Assembly: GCA_021791495.1 (NCBI GenBank)
Contig: JAJYWN010000013.1
Span: forward strand, 62,001-126,000
Origin: Bacillota bacterium
Lineage (GTDB): Bacteria; Bacillota; Sulfobacillia; JAJYWN01
Length of the DNA: 64,000 bases
Direction of reading: 5' to 3'
This document shows, piece after piece, positions 9,001 to 15,646 of this stretch (positions are counted from its first letter, which is position 1; every line of letters starts with the position of its first letter). The notes below the pieces were generated by a model that saw only the letters and a program-made list of their open reading frames with translations, was not told where the DNA came from and searched no databases. Made by a program: the position numbers and the translations under genes.

Positions 9001-10968
9001 GGTGCCGCTGATGGTCACCACCGTGCTCCCGCTCACAGGCCCGGCGGTCGGGCTGACGCCGGTCACGGTGAGGACAGTGGCCGCCGACTGTCGGACCTGT
9101 GCCGGTGTCAGGGCGGCGGCATAGAGGCGGACGTCGTCGATCAGGCCGGGGAAAGCGGATGTGAAGAACGCGTTGCTGGTGTATCCGATGAGCATATGGC
9201 CGCTTGGCGCTTTCGGAGTGGCACTCACCTGACCCACCTGGCTCCCGTCCAGATAGACAGTCCAGTTCCCTGAGCCGTCTTCCACCGCCGCCACGTGCTG
9301 CCAGGCATTGGCGGTGAGGGTTGTCGCCGTAGGCAACCAGGCCACGCCCCCGCAGAGGACTTCCAGTTTGCCGTTGGGGTCCAGGAACAGGCCGTAACCG
9401 TCCGCGCCGGGGTCGCCGTTGTAGGCGATCGGCTTATTGTCGCCGCCGGTCGTCCCGTTCCACTTGACCCAGGCCGAAATGCTGACGTTCTTCGTGGCGA
9501 CGGTGGGAACGGACGCCGTGAAATGACTGCCGCCACCACTGAAGTCCACGGAGGCGGTGGCCGGATCGACTAAGTTCGGATGGTCGGTGCTCCAGACAGG
9601 GTTGGTCAGCGTGCCGTCATAGCCGTAGCCGGAGGAATCGGCCGCCGTCGTCCCCGCACCCTCGCCCAGCTTCCAACGACCGACCAGTTCATTGTCGGAA
9701 TAGGTGAACTGGTCGGTAGCGCCGGTGGCGCTCGTTCCGCCGGGTGTGGTCACGGTCACATCCACCGTCCCGGCCACCTGCGCCGGCGAGGTCGCCGTAA
9801 TCGAAGTGTCGCTGCTTAGGGTGAAGCTGGTCGCCGCCACGCCGCCGAAGCTGACCCCGGTCGCCCCGGTGAAGCCGCATCCCGTGATGGTCACCAACGT
9901 GCCGCCGCTCGCCGGCCCGCCGACCGGGCTGACGCCGGTGACTGTAAGCACGTTGATATTGGCCGTTCCGGTAATGCTGCCCGCTGCCGTGTCCGTCGCC
10001 GTCACCGTCTGGGGGCCGCCGGTATTCAACGTCACCCCGCCGGTGAAGGTGTGGGTACCGTTATCCTTGCCGCTGCCGTAGCCCGTAAAGGTGTAATCCT
10101 GCGGCAGCACGGGGCTGTTCGAATCGCTGCTGGTGAAATGCACCGTCCCGGTGTAGCCCTGGACCGTGTTGCCGTTCGAATCCGCGGCCGTTACCGTCAC
10201 TGTCACGGGTGCCCCCGCCGCTGGGCTGCCGGTGGATGTCACCTTCAGGCCGCTGGCCGAGTCCAGTTGCGTGGTAACGCTGCCGCCTGACATCAGGACG
10301 TCGGGATTCAGATACATAGCGGGACGGACGCCAAAGAGATGAAGGCTATCCATAGCGATTTCATGGATACCCGTCGTGCCCACTGTCCAAACATCGCAAT
10401 TAGACGGTGAGTCTGAGCAGGGAGTGATTGTCCAGAAATTTGTGGATGGATTGGTAAGAAAGCCTGCCGACGGATTCCAATACGTCGCATATTGTTTCCA
10501 TTCGTTGTAACTAATCAGTCCAACATAAGCATTTACTGTGGACGATGATTCGCTGCCATTATGATACAGATCGAGGGGACCAACGCCCCAGCTATGCTCC
10601 TGGATCAACGAAACGTACCCGGAATAATTATCCGATATGTATTTGTAAAAGCCATTGTTGACACTTGGGTTATTCAAATAGTAGCCGATGTTAGTTGAGG
10701 TGGCGGGATTGAATGTATTATGGTTAACGATTATACTGTCAAACAGCTGGTTGTCACCATAGAAACCTTGCATCAGCAGGTAACCCGCGCTAGGGTTCAA
10801 TACTATCCAATCATAACCGGCGAACGTCACTGTGGTGCCCGCTGTCAGGGATGACAATGGTACTGGCGCTGGTTGCGCCATGGCCGGCCCGGAGAAGTTC
10901 AGTATGACACCCGCCAGCAAAGTCATGGAAAGCAGCAAGTGCACGAACAACCTGACTTGTTTCTTCAT
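1..10968 (-). CDS. Giant secreted multi-repeat surface protein, C-terminus beyond window
   Basis: One uninterrupted minus-strand frame of at least 3,656 codons runs off the left edge; I checked phase at several points. ATG at 10968 follows an AGGGG/GGGGAAGG ribosome site. A signal peptide (MKKQ..., cleavage near AMA-QP, residue ~31) is followed by a DUF6273-like domain (~33-223, ending VRPAMYLNPD) and an Ig-like domain (~235-338). Next come eight TIG domains (motif VTGVSPxGGPxSGGT) interleaved with four LamG domains (NELVGWWKLGEGSGT), a carboxypeptidase-regulatory-like domain (~1865-1940), a fifth LamG (~1950-2145), and an InlB-type and a divergent InlB-like repeat. Eleven 112-aa repeats follow, and the window edge cuts just after another InlB repeat (GYTFGGWY, TLYAKWT). 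Such architectures are known from adhesins and cell-surface proteins; the ligand is unknown. No sorting signal is visible because the end is missing. Confidence 0.9.
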   Translation of the reverse strand, partial: MKKQVRLFVHLLLSMTLLAGVILNFSGPAMAQPAPVPLSSLTAGTTVTFAGYDWIVLNPSAGYLLMQGFYGDNQLFDSIIVNHNTFNPATSTNIGYYLNNPSVNNGFYKYISDNYSGYVSLIQEHSWGVGPLDLYHNGSESSSTVNAYVGLISYNEWKQYATYWNPSAGFLTNPSTNFWTITPCSDSPSNCDVWTVGTTGIHEIAMDSLHLFGVRPAMYLNPDVLMSGGSVTTQLDSASGLKVTSTGSPAAGAPVTVTVTAADSNGNTVQGYTGTVHFTSSDSNSPVLPQDYTFTGYGSGKDNGTHTFTGGVTLNTGGPQTVTATDTAAGSITGTANINVLTVTGVSPVGGPASGGTLVTITGCGFTGATGVSFGGVAATSFTLSSDTSITATSPAQVAGTVDVTVTTPGGTSATGATDQFTYSDNELVGRWKLGEGAGTTAADSSGYGYDGTLTNPVWSTDHPNLVDPATASVDFSGGGSHFTASVPTVATKNVSISAWVKWNGTTGGDNKPIAYNGDPGADGYGLFLDPNGKLEVLCGGVAWLPTATTLTANAWQHVAAVEDGSGNWTVYLDGSQVGQVSATPKAPSGHMLIGYTSNAFFTSAFPGLIDDVRLYAAALTPAQVRQSAATVLTVTGVSPTAGPVSGSTVVTISGTNFSGATSVTFGSAAAASFTVDSDTSITAISPAGSAGTVDVTVTTPLGGTSATGPADKFTYSTNELVGWWKLGEGSGTTADDSSGYVYGGTLTAPVWSTDHPNSVDQINASLDFSGGGSAFTAPLPTVATQNVSISAWVKWNGTTGGDNKPIAYNGDPGANGYGLFLDPNGKLEILCGGVAWLPTATTLTANTWQHVTAEEDGSGNWTVYLNGTQVGQVGSSPKAPSGKMIIGYTSNAFFTSYFPGLIDDVRLYATVLTAAQVQQLAALVPVVTGVGPTGGPVSGGTAVTITGSSFTGATGVSFGGVVAAAFTVASDTQITVTSPAQAAGTVDVTVTTPFGGTSATGAADRFNYVPVPVVTGISPAGGLTTGGTTVTITGSGFTGATGVSFGGVAGAGFTVNSNTQITATSPAQAAGMVDVTVTTPFGGTSATGSADRFSYVPAPVVTGVSPTGGLTTGNTEVTITGSGFTGATGVNFGGVVAVGFIVNSDTSITATSPAQAAGTVDLTVTTQNGTSATDSGDRFTYAPAPVVTGVSPIGGPVSGGTVATITGSGFTWTTGVTFGSVAAASFTVGGDTLITAISPAGSAGAVDITVTTLGGTSATGPADQFTYSTNELVGWWKLGEGSGTMAADSSGYGYDGTLTNPAWSTDHTPDTTDQVNASLDFTGGTSAFTAPLPTVATGNVSISAWVKWNGTTGTYQPIAYNGDPGADGYGLFLDPNGNLNVLCGGIVWLPTTTKLTANTWQHVAAVENGSGNWTVYLDGSQAGQVSGSPKAPSGKMIIGYATHVNPISGFQGLIDDVRVYASALTTAQVEHLFAIPTVTGVSPAGGFVSGGTVVTITGYNFTGATDVSFGGVAATAFTVDSDTSITATAPAEAAGTVDVTVATQNGTSATGSGDKFTYAPAPTVTGVKPADGPVSGSTVVTITGSGFTGAASVSFGGVAAASFSVDSDTSITAISPAGSAGTVDITVTTAFGGISAAGSADKFTYSPNELVGWWKLGEGTGTTAVDSSGYGYDGTLTNPVWSADHPNSVDQVGASLDFSGNGTSLTAPVPTVATKNVGISAWVEWKGTTGDYQMILFNGNLVTGNGYGLFLNPQDYLEVVCESGSLFELVTTAKLTPNVWQHVAAVEDGAGNWTVYLDGNPVSFAGSANAKPNPPAPGDLVRIAGYSGSSALYYFNGLIDDVRLYTSALTLAQVRQLAAIANAGNISGTVTDGTSPVAGATVNLTVSGQVYQATTAPDGGYTILNVPTGTGYTVTASKGGYKSGSTENVDVADGATTSGVSVTLAKFETGNALAFDGSDDYVVTPDNDGAISAFTVETWVKWGPNSPTDIQFICGKGLGQMEIHTGGGAGANGVRFLPATGVYLDAANVLPTGVWTHLAVVYDPATALAKMYVNGKEVALTKSGPNPLTTAVGNTATSFFLGSRSDGSYRFKGSLDEFRVWNRVRTQEEILRDMVNALDAAAQTGLISYYNFNQGTAGGNNAGSTNLPDLTGNYNGTLSSFALSGDSSNWVASDAWAGVQTYAVTYDGNGATSGTAPVDSLHYVEGATATVKGADQLAKTGYSFAGWNTAVDGGGIDYPAGANLTMGTANVTLYAQWTANPPATHTVSASANPAAGGTVGGGGTFAEGASVTVTATPNGGYTFVNWTEGGSEVSTAASYAFTLGTADRTLVANFSPVTYTITAISDQTLAGLTAGYGSGTQETKTITVTRTGTGDLTGLAAALGGADVGSFSITQPSATTLNTGTPSTTFTVAAKDGLAAGTYTATVTISAANITDVTFTVTQVVSAAPTYTIAAIGDQTLAALTAGYGAGTQETKTITVTRTGTGDLANLAAALGGADAGSFTLTQPAATTLDAGTPSTTFTMKAKDGLAEGTHTATVTISAANMTDVTFTVTQVVSVAPTYTIAAISGQTLAGLTAGYGSGTQETKTITVTRTGTGDLANLAAALSGANAGSFTLTQPAVTTLDTGTPSTTFTVKAKDGLAEGTHTATVTVSATNMTDVTFTVTQVVSAAPTYTIAAIGDQTLAALTAGYGAGTQETKTIMVTRTGSGDLTHLAAGLSGANAGSFTLTQPAATTLDAATPSATFTAKAKDGLAEGIYTATVTVSADNLTPVTFAVTQTVSPAPTYTIAAISDQTLTPLTGGYDSGTQETKTIPVTRTGTGDLTNLATALGGTDAGSFTLTQPAATTLDVGTPSTTFTLAAKDGLAAGTHTATVTVSADNLTPVTFTVTQVVSVAPTYTIGAIGDQTLAGLTAGYGSGTQETKTITVTRTGTGDLANLAAALSGTDAGSFTLTQPAATTLDAGTPSTTFTVAAKDGLAEGTYTATVTISAANMAAVTFTVTQVVSAAPTYTIATTDDQTLAGLTAGYGAGTQETKTITVTRTGSGDLTHLAAGLSGTDSGSFTLTQPAATTLDAGTPSTTFTLAAKDGLAAGTHTATVTVSAANMTDVTFTVTQVVSAAPTYTVAAVGDQTLTPLTAGYSAGTQETKTITVTRSGTGDLTNLAAALSGADVGSFTLTQPAATTLDAGTPSTTFTLAAKDGLAAGTHTATVTISAANMTDVTFTVTQVVSAAPTYTIGAIGDQTLAGLTAGYAPGTQETKTITVTRTGTGDLTGLAAALGGADAASFAITQPAVTTLDAGTPSTTFTVAAKDGLAEGTHTATVTISAANMTDVTFTVTQVVSAAPTYTITAIGDQTLVPLTAGYGSGTQETKTITVTRTGTGDLTGLAAGLSGADAASFAITQPAVTTLDAGTPSTTFTVKAKDGLAEGTHTATVTVSATNMTDVTFTVTEVMSAAPTYTIAAVGDQTLVPLTAGYGAGTQETTTITVTRTGTGDLANLAAALGGADAASFAITQPAATTLDVGTPSTTFTLAAKDGLAEGTYTATVTVSADNLTPVTFTVTQVVRAAPTQYTVTFDSQGGSSVSSMDRVTSGSAIGAPAVPTRAGYTFGGWYTESSCTNAWHFGSDAVNGNVTLYAKWTSIGGSDGNSGSGDNS
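264..3959 (-). repeat. Eleven tandem 336-bp (112-aa) coding repeats
   Basis: Eleven head-to-tail copies of exactly 336 bp lie inside the giant surface gene; 11 x 336 accounts for the whole interval. Each unit reads YTIAAISDQTLAGLTAGYG, then an ETKTITVTRTGTGDL segment, a TQPAATTLDxGTPSTTFTV segment and TVTQVVS. Copies are near-identical at DNA level, with a few variable positions (ADN versus AAN, TPV versus TDV). Constant length and high identity suggest recent expansion or homogenisation, so copy number probably varies between strains and may be mis-assembled. Long open frames on the plus strand here are periodic antisense shadows. Confidence 0.93.
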
Positions 10969-11236
10969 TCGCCTTCCCCTTCGCAACTCAAGCTTCATCC
11001 GGGTTTTTGCCACGCCCGCTTTGGTTACCCTCGAAACCAGTTACGGTGATAAATCACGGTGGTGCTCACGGTGAAGGTCGCGTGAGCCCCTACGCTCGGG
11101 AGCAATGCTGGCCAGCGTCACCAGGGCGGCCAAGAACTGACATATGTCTCCCCATGTGTACATCTTACATAGTTCGCTACCACCAAAAGTACCACCAAAC
11201 CGATGGTCGTTTTGATCGAGAACCCAGATAAAGGAA
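10969..11236 (-). promoter_or_regulatory. Upstream leader region of the giant surface gene
   Basis: About 270 bp between the regulator's terminator and the ATG at 10968. It has no plausible coding sequence. It must hold the promoter of the surface gene. The leader just upstream of the ribosome site can fold locally (GGTTTCGAGGGTAACC near 11030), but I could not match it to a riboswitch class with confidence. I see no clear -35/-10 pair. Confidence 0.35.
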
Positions 11237-11263
11237 ACCGCCGGAGGTTCTCCCTCCGGCGGT
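11237..11263 (-). terminator. Intrinsic terminator after the BTAD regulator
   Basis: A perfect 11-bp GC-rich stem, ACCGCCGGAGG / CCTCCGGCGGT, encloses a 5-nt loop. Read on the minus strand it is followed by TTTCCTTTAT. It lies about 30 bp beyond the stop of the minus-strand regulator, so it should separate that transcript from the surface gene downstream. Confidence 0.85.
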
Positions 11264-11295
11264 TCGGCCCGGCACTTGCGGCCAGTTTGATACTT

Positions 11296-14200
11296 TCACC
11301 CCAATGATCGCTGCCCTGACCCATCTCCTCTGACGGCGGCGGTTCGCAGCACCGCCGCGGCCCCGAGGAAGATCGCCTCGTAGCGGAGCCGGGCGCCCTC
11401 CGCCCATAGGGCCTCCAGATCATTCAAATAGCGGCCGCCATACAGTTCCATCACCCGCTGCGCCCGCGCCGGGGCGGGCTCCCGTTCAAACCCATCCGCC
11501 GCCTCCAAGAAGGCATCCAGGTCGCAGACCACTTCCGACATGTCCAAGCGGTAAATGCCGTGATCGTACCGGATGGGATTGGCCGCGCCCAGACTGTCGA
11601 AAGCCCGCTTGATCTCTCCCCGGCGGGTATGAAACAGCTTGACCACGTCGGCCTCGCTCTCCGCCCACAAGTCGGCGCACAGCCGTTCCCGGGTGGTGCC
11701 TCTCCGGTGCTCCAGCAGGTAGGCCAGCAACTCCCGGGCCTTCTTGGTGCGGATTCTGATCACCTGTTGTCGGTTATCGGACGGGGTGATGTAGAAACCG
11801 CCCAGGGTATTCAGATAAACCTTGGGGAACTGGTAGCCCCCGTAAGTGAGCATCTCCCGCGTGAACTCCGGCGCGATGCCGTGCTCCAGCGCCAGCCGCA
11901 GCACCGGCTCGAAGAGCTTTCGGTCCTGGAAATAGAAGCGGTGCCCCGACTCCTCGGAGTACTCTATGAACTCCCGGGCGTAGCGCAGTGCGGTCTCCTT
12001 GTCGCCTTCCTTCAGAGCGATTCCCACCAGTTCACCGCCGGACATGACGCCGACCAACCGGGCGCACCCGGCGCTCCGGCACTCTGCCATGCAGCGCAGG
12101 TAGTACTCTTTCGCGGCCGTCAGGTCCCCGCCGGCGTGGTTGATGGCATTGCCGATGCGCCACAGGGCCACCGCCCTGAAGAACGGCGGGATCGCTTCCA
12201 AGAGGGGCAGCAACTCCGCCAAGTGCTTCTCCATCTTTTTCGGTTCAAAGAACAGAACCATGGAAAGGTGGATCACTCTGCCGTCCACGGCAAAGTCCCT
12301 GGTTGTGCGGTTCAATCCGGCATACTCCGCGGCCAGGCTCAGGTAGTGCTGAAAAAGGGTTGGGTCCACTGGCTCTCCCCGCAGCATCTGTTGCATGGCT
12401 GAGGCGTTCAGGACATCAGCGTAGAGCAGGTAGACCGGGCAGAAGTCTTCATAGAGCCCCAGGCTTTGCAAGTCCGCCACTTCCGCCGCCAGGATCCGCA
12501 GGGCTTCCTCCTCATTGCCCGCGGCCTGATAGGCCTTGGCCCCGAAGGCGGCCACGCTGTGCCGCTTGAGAAATCGCTCTTCCGCCGGGGGAATGGCCAG
12601 CGATCTCTCATACGCCCGGATGCACTCCCCGGTTTCGCCGGCAAAGAAGTAAACCACCGTCAGGTAGCGCTCAAACCAGGCCTTCACCCTGAGGTCGCCC
12701 CAGGCGGCGCACCGGTCCGCCATCTCTTGGATCAGTCGGACGGCCTCCTCCAATCGGGTCATCATGGCCAGGTTGTAGATCTTCTCAATCATCACCTGGT
12801 ACCAGACCACGGGGGGCTGACCCGCCATCCGCGGCAGGAGGTCGTCGATGCAGCGGCTACTCTCCTCGAAGGAAACCTTATTGCGCAGGATACGGGCCTT
12901 ATGGGTGACCGCCCTGATATAGCTGGCCTCGTCTGCCGTACCGACCTCCGGCATGGCTGCTTCCAGGCACTGGTCCGCCTCAAGGAAGCGGCCGGTGCTC
13001 GACAGGTACATCCCCTTCATGAGCAGAACATCGGGGTCGAGCCGGGTATTCCGGCGGGCCAGGAAATCGAAGTATTCCCCCAGGATCGTGTAGCGCCCGC
13101 CGGCCAGGAGCCGCTCGGCATCCGCACGAATGCAGTCCCGCAGCCGCTCCGTATCCTCCAGCAGCATGGCATAGCGGGCGGCCTGCTCGCAGTCGCCCCC
13201 GGCAAGACAGTAACTGAGGGCCGCCGGCACGGCTTCCCACCCATCGCCCCCATCGATCTGCTGCAGGAAGGTGTGGAACAAGGTGTGGTAGCGGTAATGG
13301 CCGGGAGAGATCCGCGAGGTGAAGAGGTCGCTGTGGCAGAGCTGCTCCAGGACCGCCCCGGCGGTCTGGATGTCCAGGACGCGATTACACAGCTCCACCT
13401 CCAGATCCAGGAGCCGGCAGGTCTGCCGTAAGAAGCGCCGGACTTCCGGGGAGAGCTTCCCGAAGATCTCGGCCATCAGATAGCGGAAGATGTCCTGGTT
13501 GGCATAGAGTTTTGACCGGGGAAGATCCGGGTTCTCCATGATCGCCATTCGATAGGACTGGATGGCCAGCGCCCAGCCTTCAGTGGCCTGGTATGCCTCC
13601 TGGTCGAAATAGCCCCAGAGTGTCTCGGCCTCTTCCGGGGTGAATCGCAGGTCCTCCTCGGACAGGACCCCGATCCGCCCTTCCATCCGATCTCGCAGCA
13701 GCTCGCTCCAAAGTTCGTGGCGACTATTCAGGATCAGCGTGAGGCCCGGGGGGCAGTTTCTGACGCATTCGGTCAGCAGTGAGGAGACCGTGTCGCCGGT
13801 GACGGCCTGGCTGTCATCGAGAATCAGCGTCAGGCTCCGATCACCCAGGGCGCGCCGCGCGGCGGAGACCACGGCGGCGGCAAAGCTCGCACTCCCGGCG
13901 AAAGGGATGTAGTCGGTGGCGTGAAAGTCGAAAACACCCAGTTTTGCCCGGACTGCCTGCTCGAGACGCTGCAGAAAGGTGATGGGATCATTGTCCCGCT
14001 CATTCATGGTGAGCCACGCCACGTCGCAGCGACGCTCCGCATATTGGGTCAGCAGAGTCGTCTTGCCATAGCCCGCGCCGGCGTGAATGTAGGTGATCTG
14101 CCTGCCTGGCGGCGCGATCTTTTCCAGAAGGCGGGGGCGGAGGACCGCATGCTCTGGCGGCACCGGAATATGCCAGCGATCCGCCCGCGCCTCCGGTGCC

Positions 14201-14460
14201 GCCGGGGCAGCGGCCGGGGCAGCGGCCGGGGCAGCGGCCGGGGCTGGGGCTGGGGCTGCGACAAAGGCCGATGCTCCATTCCTCCCGCGCCTTCCGGCAT
14301 TGCTCCGGGCATCCGGCGGCTTCGCAGCCATCCGGGGAATTAGCCAGACCCGACCGTGGCGCTCCGCCGCCTCTATCCGGCCCTGTTCACAGAGGGACTG
14401 CACCCGGCGCTGGGATATTCCCCATCTTTGGGCAGCCTCCTTGGAGGTGATTTGCTGCAT
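11296..14460 (-). CDS. MalT/SARP-like transcriptional regulator (HTH, AAA, TPR, BTAD)
   Basis: A 1,054-aa regulator. ATG at 14460 is chosen because GGAGG lies 7 nt upstream; a start 14 codons further up lacks this. An N-terminal MerR/excisionase-like helix-turn-helix (SKEAAQRWGISQRRVQSL, ~5-22) leads into an Ala/Pro-rich linker (~60-85), then a P-loop ATPase (IHAGAGYGKTTLLTQYA, Walker A near residue 130) and a DDSQ Walker-B-like motif. A long helical TPR-type region follows, and a C-terminal BTAD-type domain (KARELLAYLLEHRRG ... RRGEIKRAF). The architecture is that of signal-responsive STAND regulators. It lies directly upstream of, and in the same orientation as, the giant surface gene; control of that gene is inference. 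Confidence 0.88.
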   Translation of the reverse strand: MQQITSKEAAQRWGISQRRVQSLCEQGRIEAAERHGRVWLIPRMAAKPPDARSNAGRRGRNGASAFVAAPAPAPAAAPAAAPAAAPAAPEARADRWHIPVPPEHAVLRPRLLEKIAPPGRQITYIHAGAGYGKTTLLTQYAERRCDVAWLTMNERDNDPITFLQRLEQAVRAKLGVFDFHATDYIPFAGSASFAAAVVSAARRALGDRSLTLILDDSQAVTGDTVSSLLTECVRNCPPGLTLILNSRHELWSELLRDRMEGRIGVLSEEDLRFTPEEAETLWGYFDQEAYQATEGWALAIQSYRMAIMENPDLPRSKLYANQDIFRYLMAEIFGKLSPEVRRFLRQTCRLLDLEVELCNRVLDIQTAGAVLEQLCHSDLFTSRISPGHYRYHTLFHTFLQQIDGGDGWEAVPAALSYCLAGGDCEQAARYAMLLEDTERLRDCIRADAERLLAGGRYTILGEYFDFLARRNTRLDPDVLLMKGMYLSSTGRFLEADQCLEAAMPEVGTADEASYIRAVTHKARILRNKVSFEESSRCIDDLLPRMAGQPPVVWYQVMIEKIYNLAMMTRLEEAVRLIQEMADRCAAWGDLRVKAWFERYLTVVYFFAGETGECIRAYERSLAIPPAEERFLKRHSVAAFGAKAYQAAGNEEEALRILAAEVADLQSLGLYEDFCPVYLLYADVLNASAMQQMLRGEPVDPTLFQHYLSLAAEYAGLNRTTRDFAVDGRVIHLSMVLFFEPKKMEKHLAELLPLLEAIPPFFRAVALWRIGNAINHAGGDLTAAKEYYLRCMAECRSAGCARLVGVMSGGELVGIALKEGDKETALRYAREFIEYSEESGHRFYFQDRKLFEPVLRLALEHGIAPEFTREMLTYGGYQFPKVYLNTLGGFYITPSDNRQQVIRIRTKKARELLAYLLEHRRGTTRERLCADLWAESEADVVKLFHTRRGEIKRAFDSLGAANPIRYDHGIYRLDMSEVVCDLDAFLEAADGFEREPAPARAQRVMELYGGRYLNDLEALWAEGARLRYEAIFLGAAAVLRTAAVRGDGSGQRSLG

Positions 14461-14904
14461 GGTAAGCCCTCCGAAACTGAGCAGATGAAGCCTCCATGGC
14501 AACGGTGGAAACTCGGTGCGCCACCAGCTTGACCGACTTTAGCGTGCTTTCCAGATACTCCGTTTCTTTTCCTTCTAGCTTGCTATCAGCGCTAGGGACC
14601 GCTCCGTATGCCACAGGGCGGTCCGGGTCGCGGGGGACCAGTTGGTCCCGAAAAAGGTGAGCACCTGCCGGCCGACGCCCTTGAACGCGCAATTCTCCTG
14701 TCCTTCGCGGACGGCAACCATCAAAAAACATTTGACGGTTCAACGGGCTGGCGGAACCGGGTGGAGTGGGCAACCGTTCGGTTTGGCCGAACAGTTCAGC
14801 CAAGGCATTCTCCCGAGTGCAACCTTCGAGCCCTCTAAGCAAAAGACGAGCCTGCGGGTCCCTCCAGCAAACAAGAAGGCACCCCGCTACCTACGTGTGC
14901 CTCT
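14461..14904. other. Gene-free stretch with regulator promoter, palindrome and gene scraps
   Basis: No intact gene. The part next to 14460 must hold the promoter of the minus-strand regulator. A GGGACCA-GT-TGGTCCC palindrome lies at 14634-14649 and a GGACCGC/GCGGTCC dyad just before it; either could be an operator. At 14660-14686 a 27-bp stretch encoding EHLPADALE matches the start of the AlbA-type gene near 21614 at about 25 of 27 positions, so it is probably a scrap of a paralogue. TTCGG-TTTGG-CCGAA at about 14772 is a small hairpin resembling sequence near 21410. Confidence 0.5.
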
Positions 14905-14907
14905 GTG
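14869..14907. repeat. Dispersed ~39-bp repeat, copy 1
   Basis: Begins AAACAAGAAGGCACCCCGCT and continues CTACxTGTxCCTCTGTG. It matches 19181-19219 at all but about two positions. Here it abuts the truncated VapB-like antitoxin; there it lies among oxidoreductase and metallophosphoesterase debris. Origin unknown. Confidence 0.7.
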
Positions 14908-15054
14908 GTCCGCTTCGTGGACTACGGCGGAGTCATGGGGATTGTGCCTGTTCCGAGGGACCCCATCAAGCGGGGTTTTGGAATGCTCAAGGACCGCAGG
15001 CTCACCCAGAGCCTGTTGGAGGAGCGCAACAGAGACAGAGAGATTGAACCGTGA
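14905..15054 (+). pseudogene. 5'-truncated AbrB/VapB-type antitoxin remnant
   Basis: The frame reads RFVDYGGVMGIVPVPRDPIK, then a GFGMLKDRRLTQSLLEERNRD stretch with REIEP at the end. This resembles the C-terminal, toxin-binding part of AbrB/VapB antitoxins. Upstream the frame continues without a Met to a TAA at 14836 through the dispersed repeat, so the N-terminal DNA-binding half is missing. The TGA (15052-15054) overlaps the GTG start of vapC, the usual coupled arrangement. A GTG at 14905 could still give a short peptide able to bind the toxin; that is inference. Confidence 0.6.
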
Positions 15055-15437
15055 GCACCGACTTCAAGTCACGGTACGTTCTTGATAGCTCCGCAGTGCT
15101 GGCATGGCTGCAAGGCGAGGCTGGCGGCGGCGAGGTGGCGGATCTTCTCGAACGAGCGAGACATGGAGATACTCTGCTTATCTATATCATCGAACACGAG
15201 GAATCGGTTCAGGCTGCCCAAATCGCGCTGGCTACCATTGACGGCCTTCCAGTCAGGCAGGTGAACGCGTCTCGCGAGATTGCCCTCCAGGCCGCCCACT
15301 ACGAGGCGACATATCGGATGCCCTACGCCGACTGCTTTGCCCTGGGTCTCGCGAGGCAACTGGGCGCGCCTCTGGTGACCGGAGACCCCGAGTTCCGCGC
15401 ACAAGATGAAGTGGACCTCCTCTGGATTGGATCCTGA
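15051..15437 (+). CDS. vapC: VapC-type PIN-domain toxin
   Basis: A 128-aa PIN-domain protein starting with GTG, translationally coupled to the antitoxin remnant. It has the PIN acidic residues: Asp in YVLDSSAVLAWL, a Glu in the IIEHEES region, and Asp in PYADCFALGLARQL followed by LVTGDPEF. VapC toxins are Mg-dependent RNases that cut tRNA or rRNA and are neutralised by VapB. The length is typical of the family. The gene looks intact although its antitoxin is truncated, so either the short antitoxin still works or the toxin is silent. Confidence 0.85.
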   Translation: MSTDFKSRYVLDSSAVLAWLQGEAGGGEVADLLERARHGDTLLIYIIEHEESVQAAQIALATIDGLPVRQVNASREIALQAAHYEATYRMPYADCFALGLARQLGAPLVTGDPEFRAQDEVDLLWIGS

Positions 15438-15471
15438 TTGGTACCAGGCCTCCACCAAGGACGGGCAGTGT

Positions 15472-15530
15472 TTGATGATCACGTATGAACCACAACGGAA
15501 TTTGCGAATCATAAATGGCGAAAAGTGATC
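15472..15530 (+). repeat. Direct repeat of the fic 3' end, upstream copy
   Basis: TTGATGATCACG then a diverged tail including ACGGAATTTG and AATCA. It matches 16755-16812, which spans the last codons and stop of the fic gene plus about 40 bp downstream. Here it is out of coding context, so it looks like the 3' scar of a former upstream fic copy. The two repeats bracket the present gene. Confidence 0.55.
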
Positions 15531-15646
15531 AACAAACTTGACCTTTTCCGCCCGCGGCCGGATCATCAACTTCCAGCCGGAGGGAATCACCGGCCTCAGC
15601 CGAAGTCATTTCTCTGCGGACTCACTTTCGACGTGGAGGGATAACG

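Noticed and set aside
10975-11060. Cyclic-di-GMP or similar riboswitch before the giant surface gene
   Set aside because: Local pairing is visible but the conserved core and tetraloop-receptor pattern of known classes could not be matched by eye.
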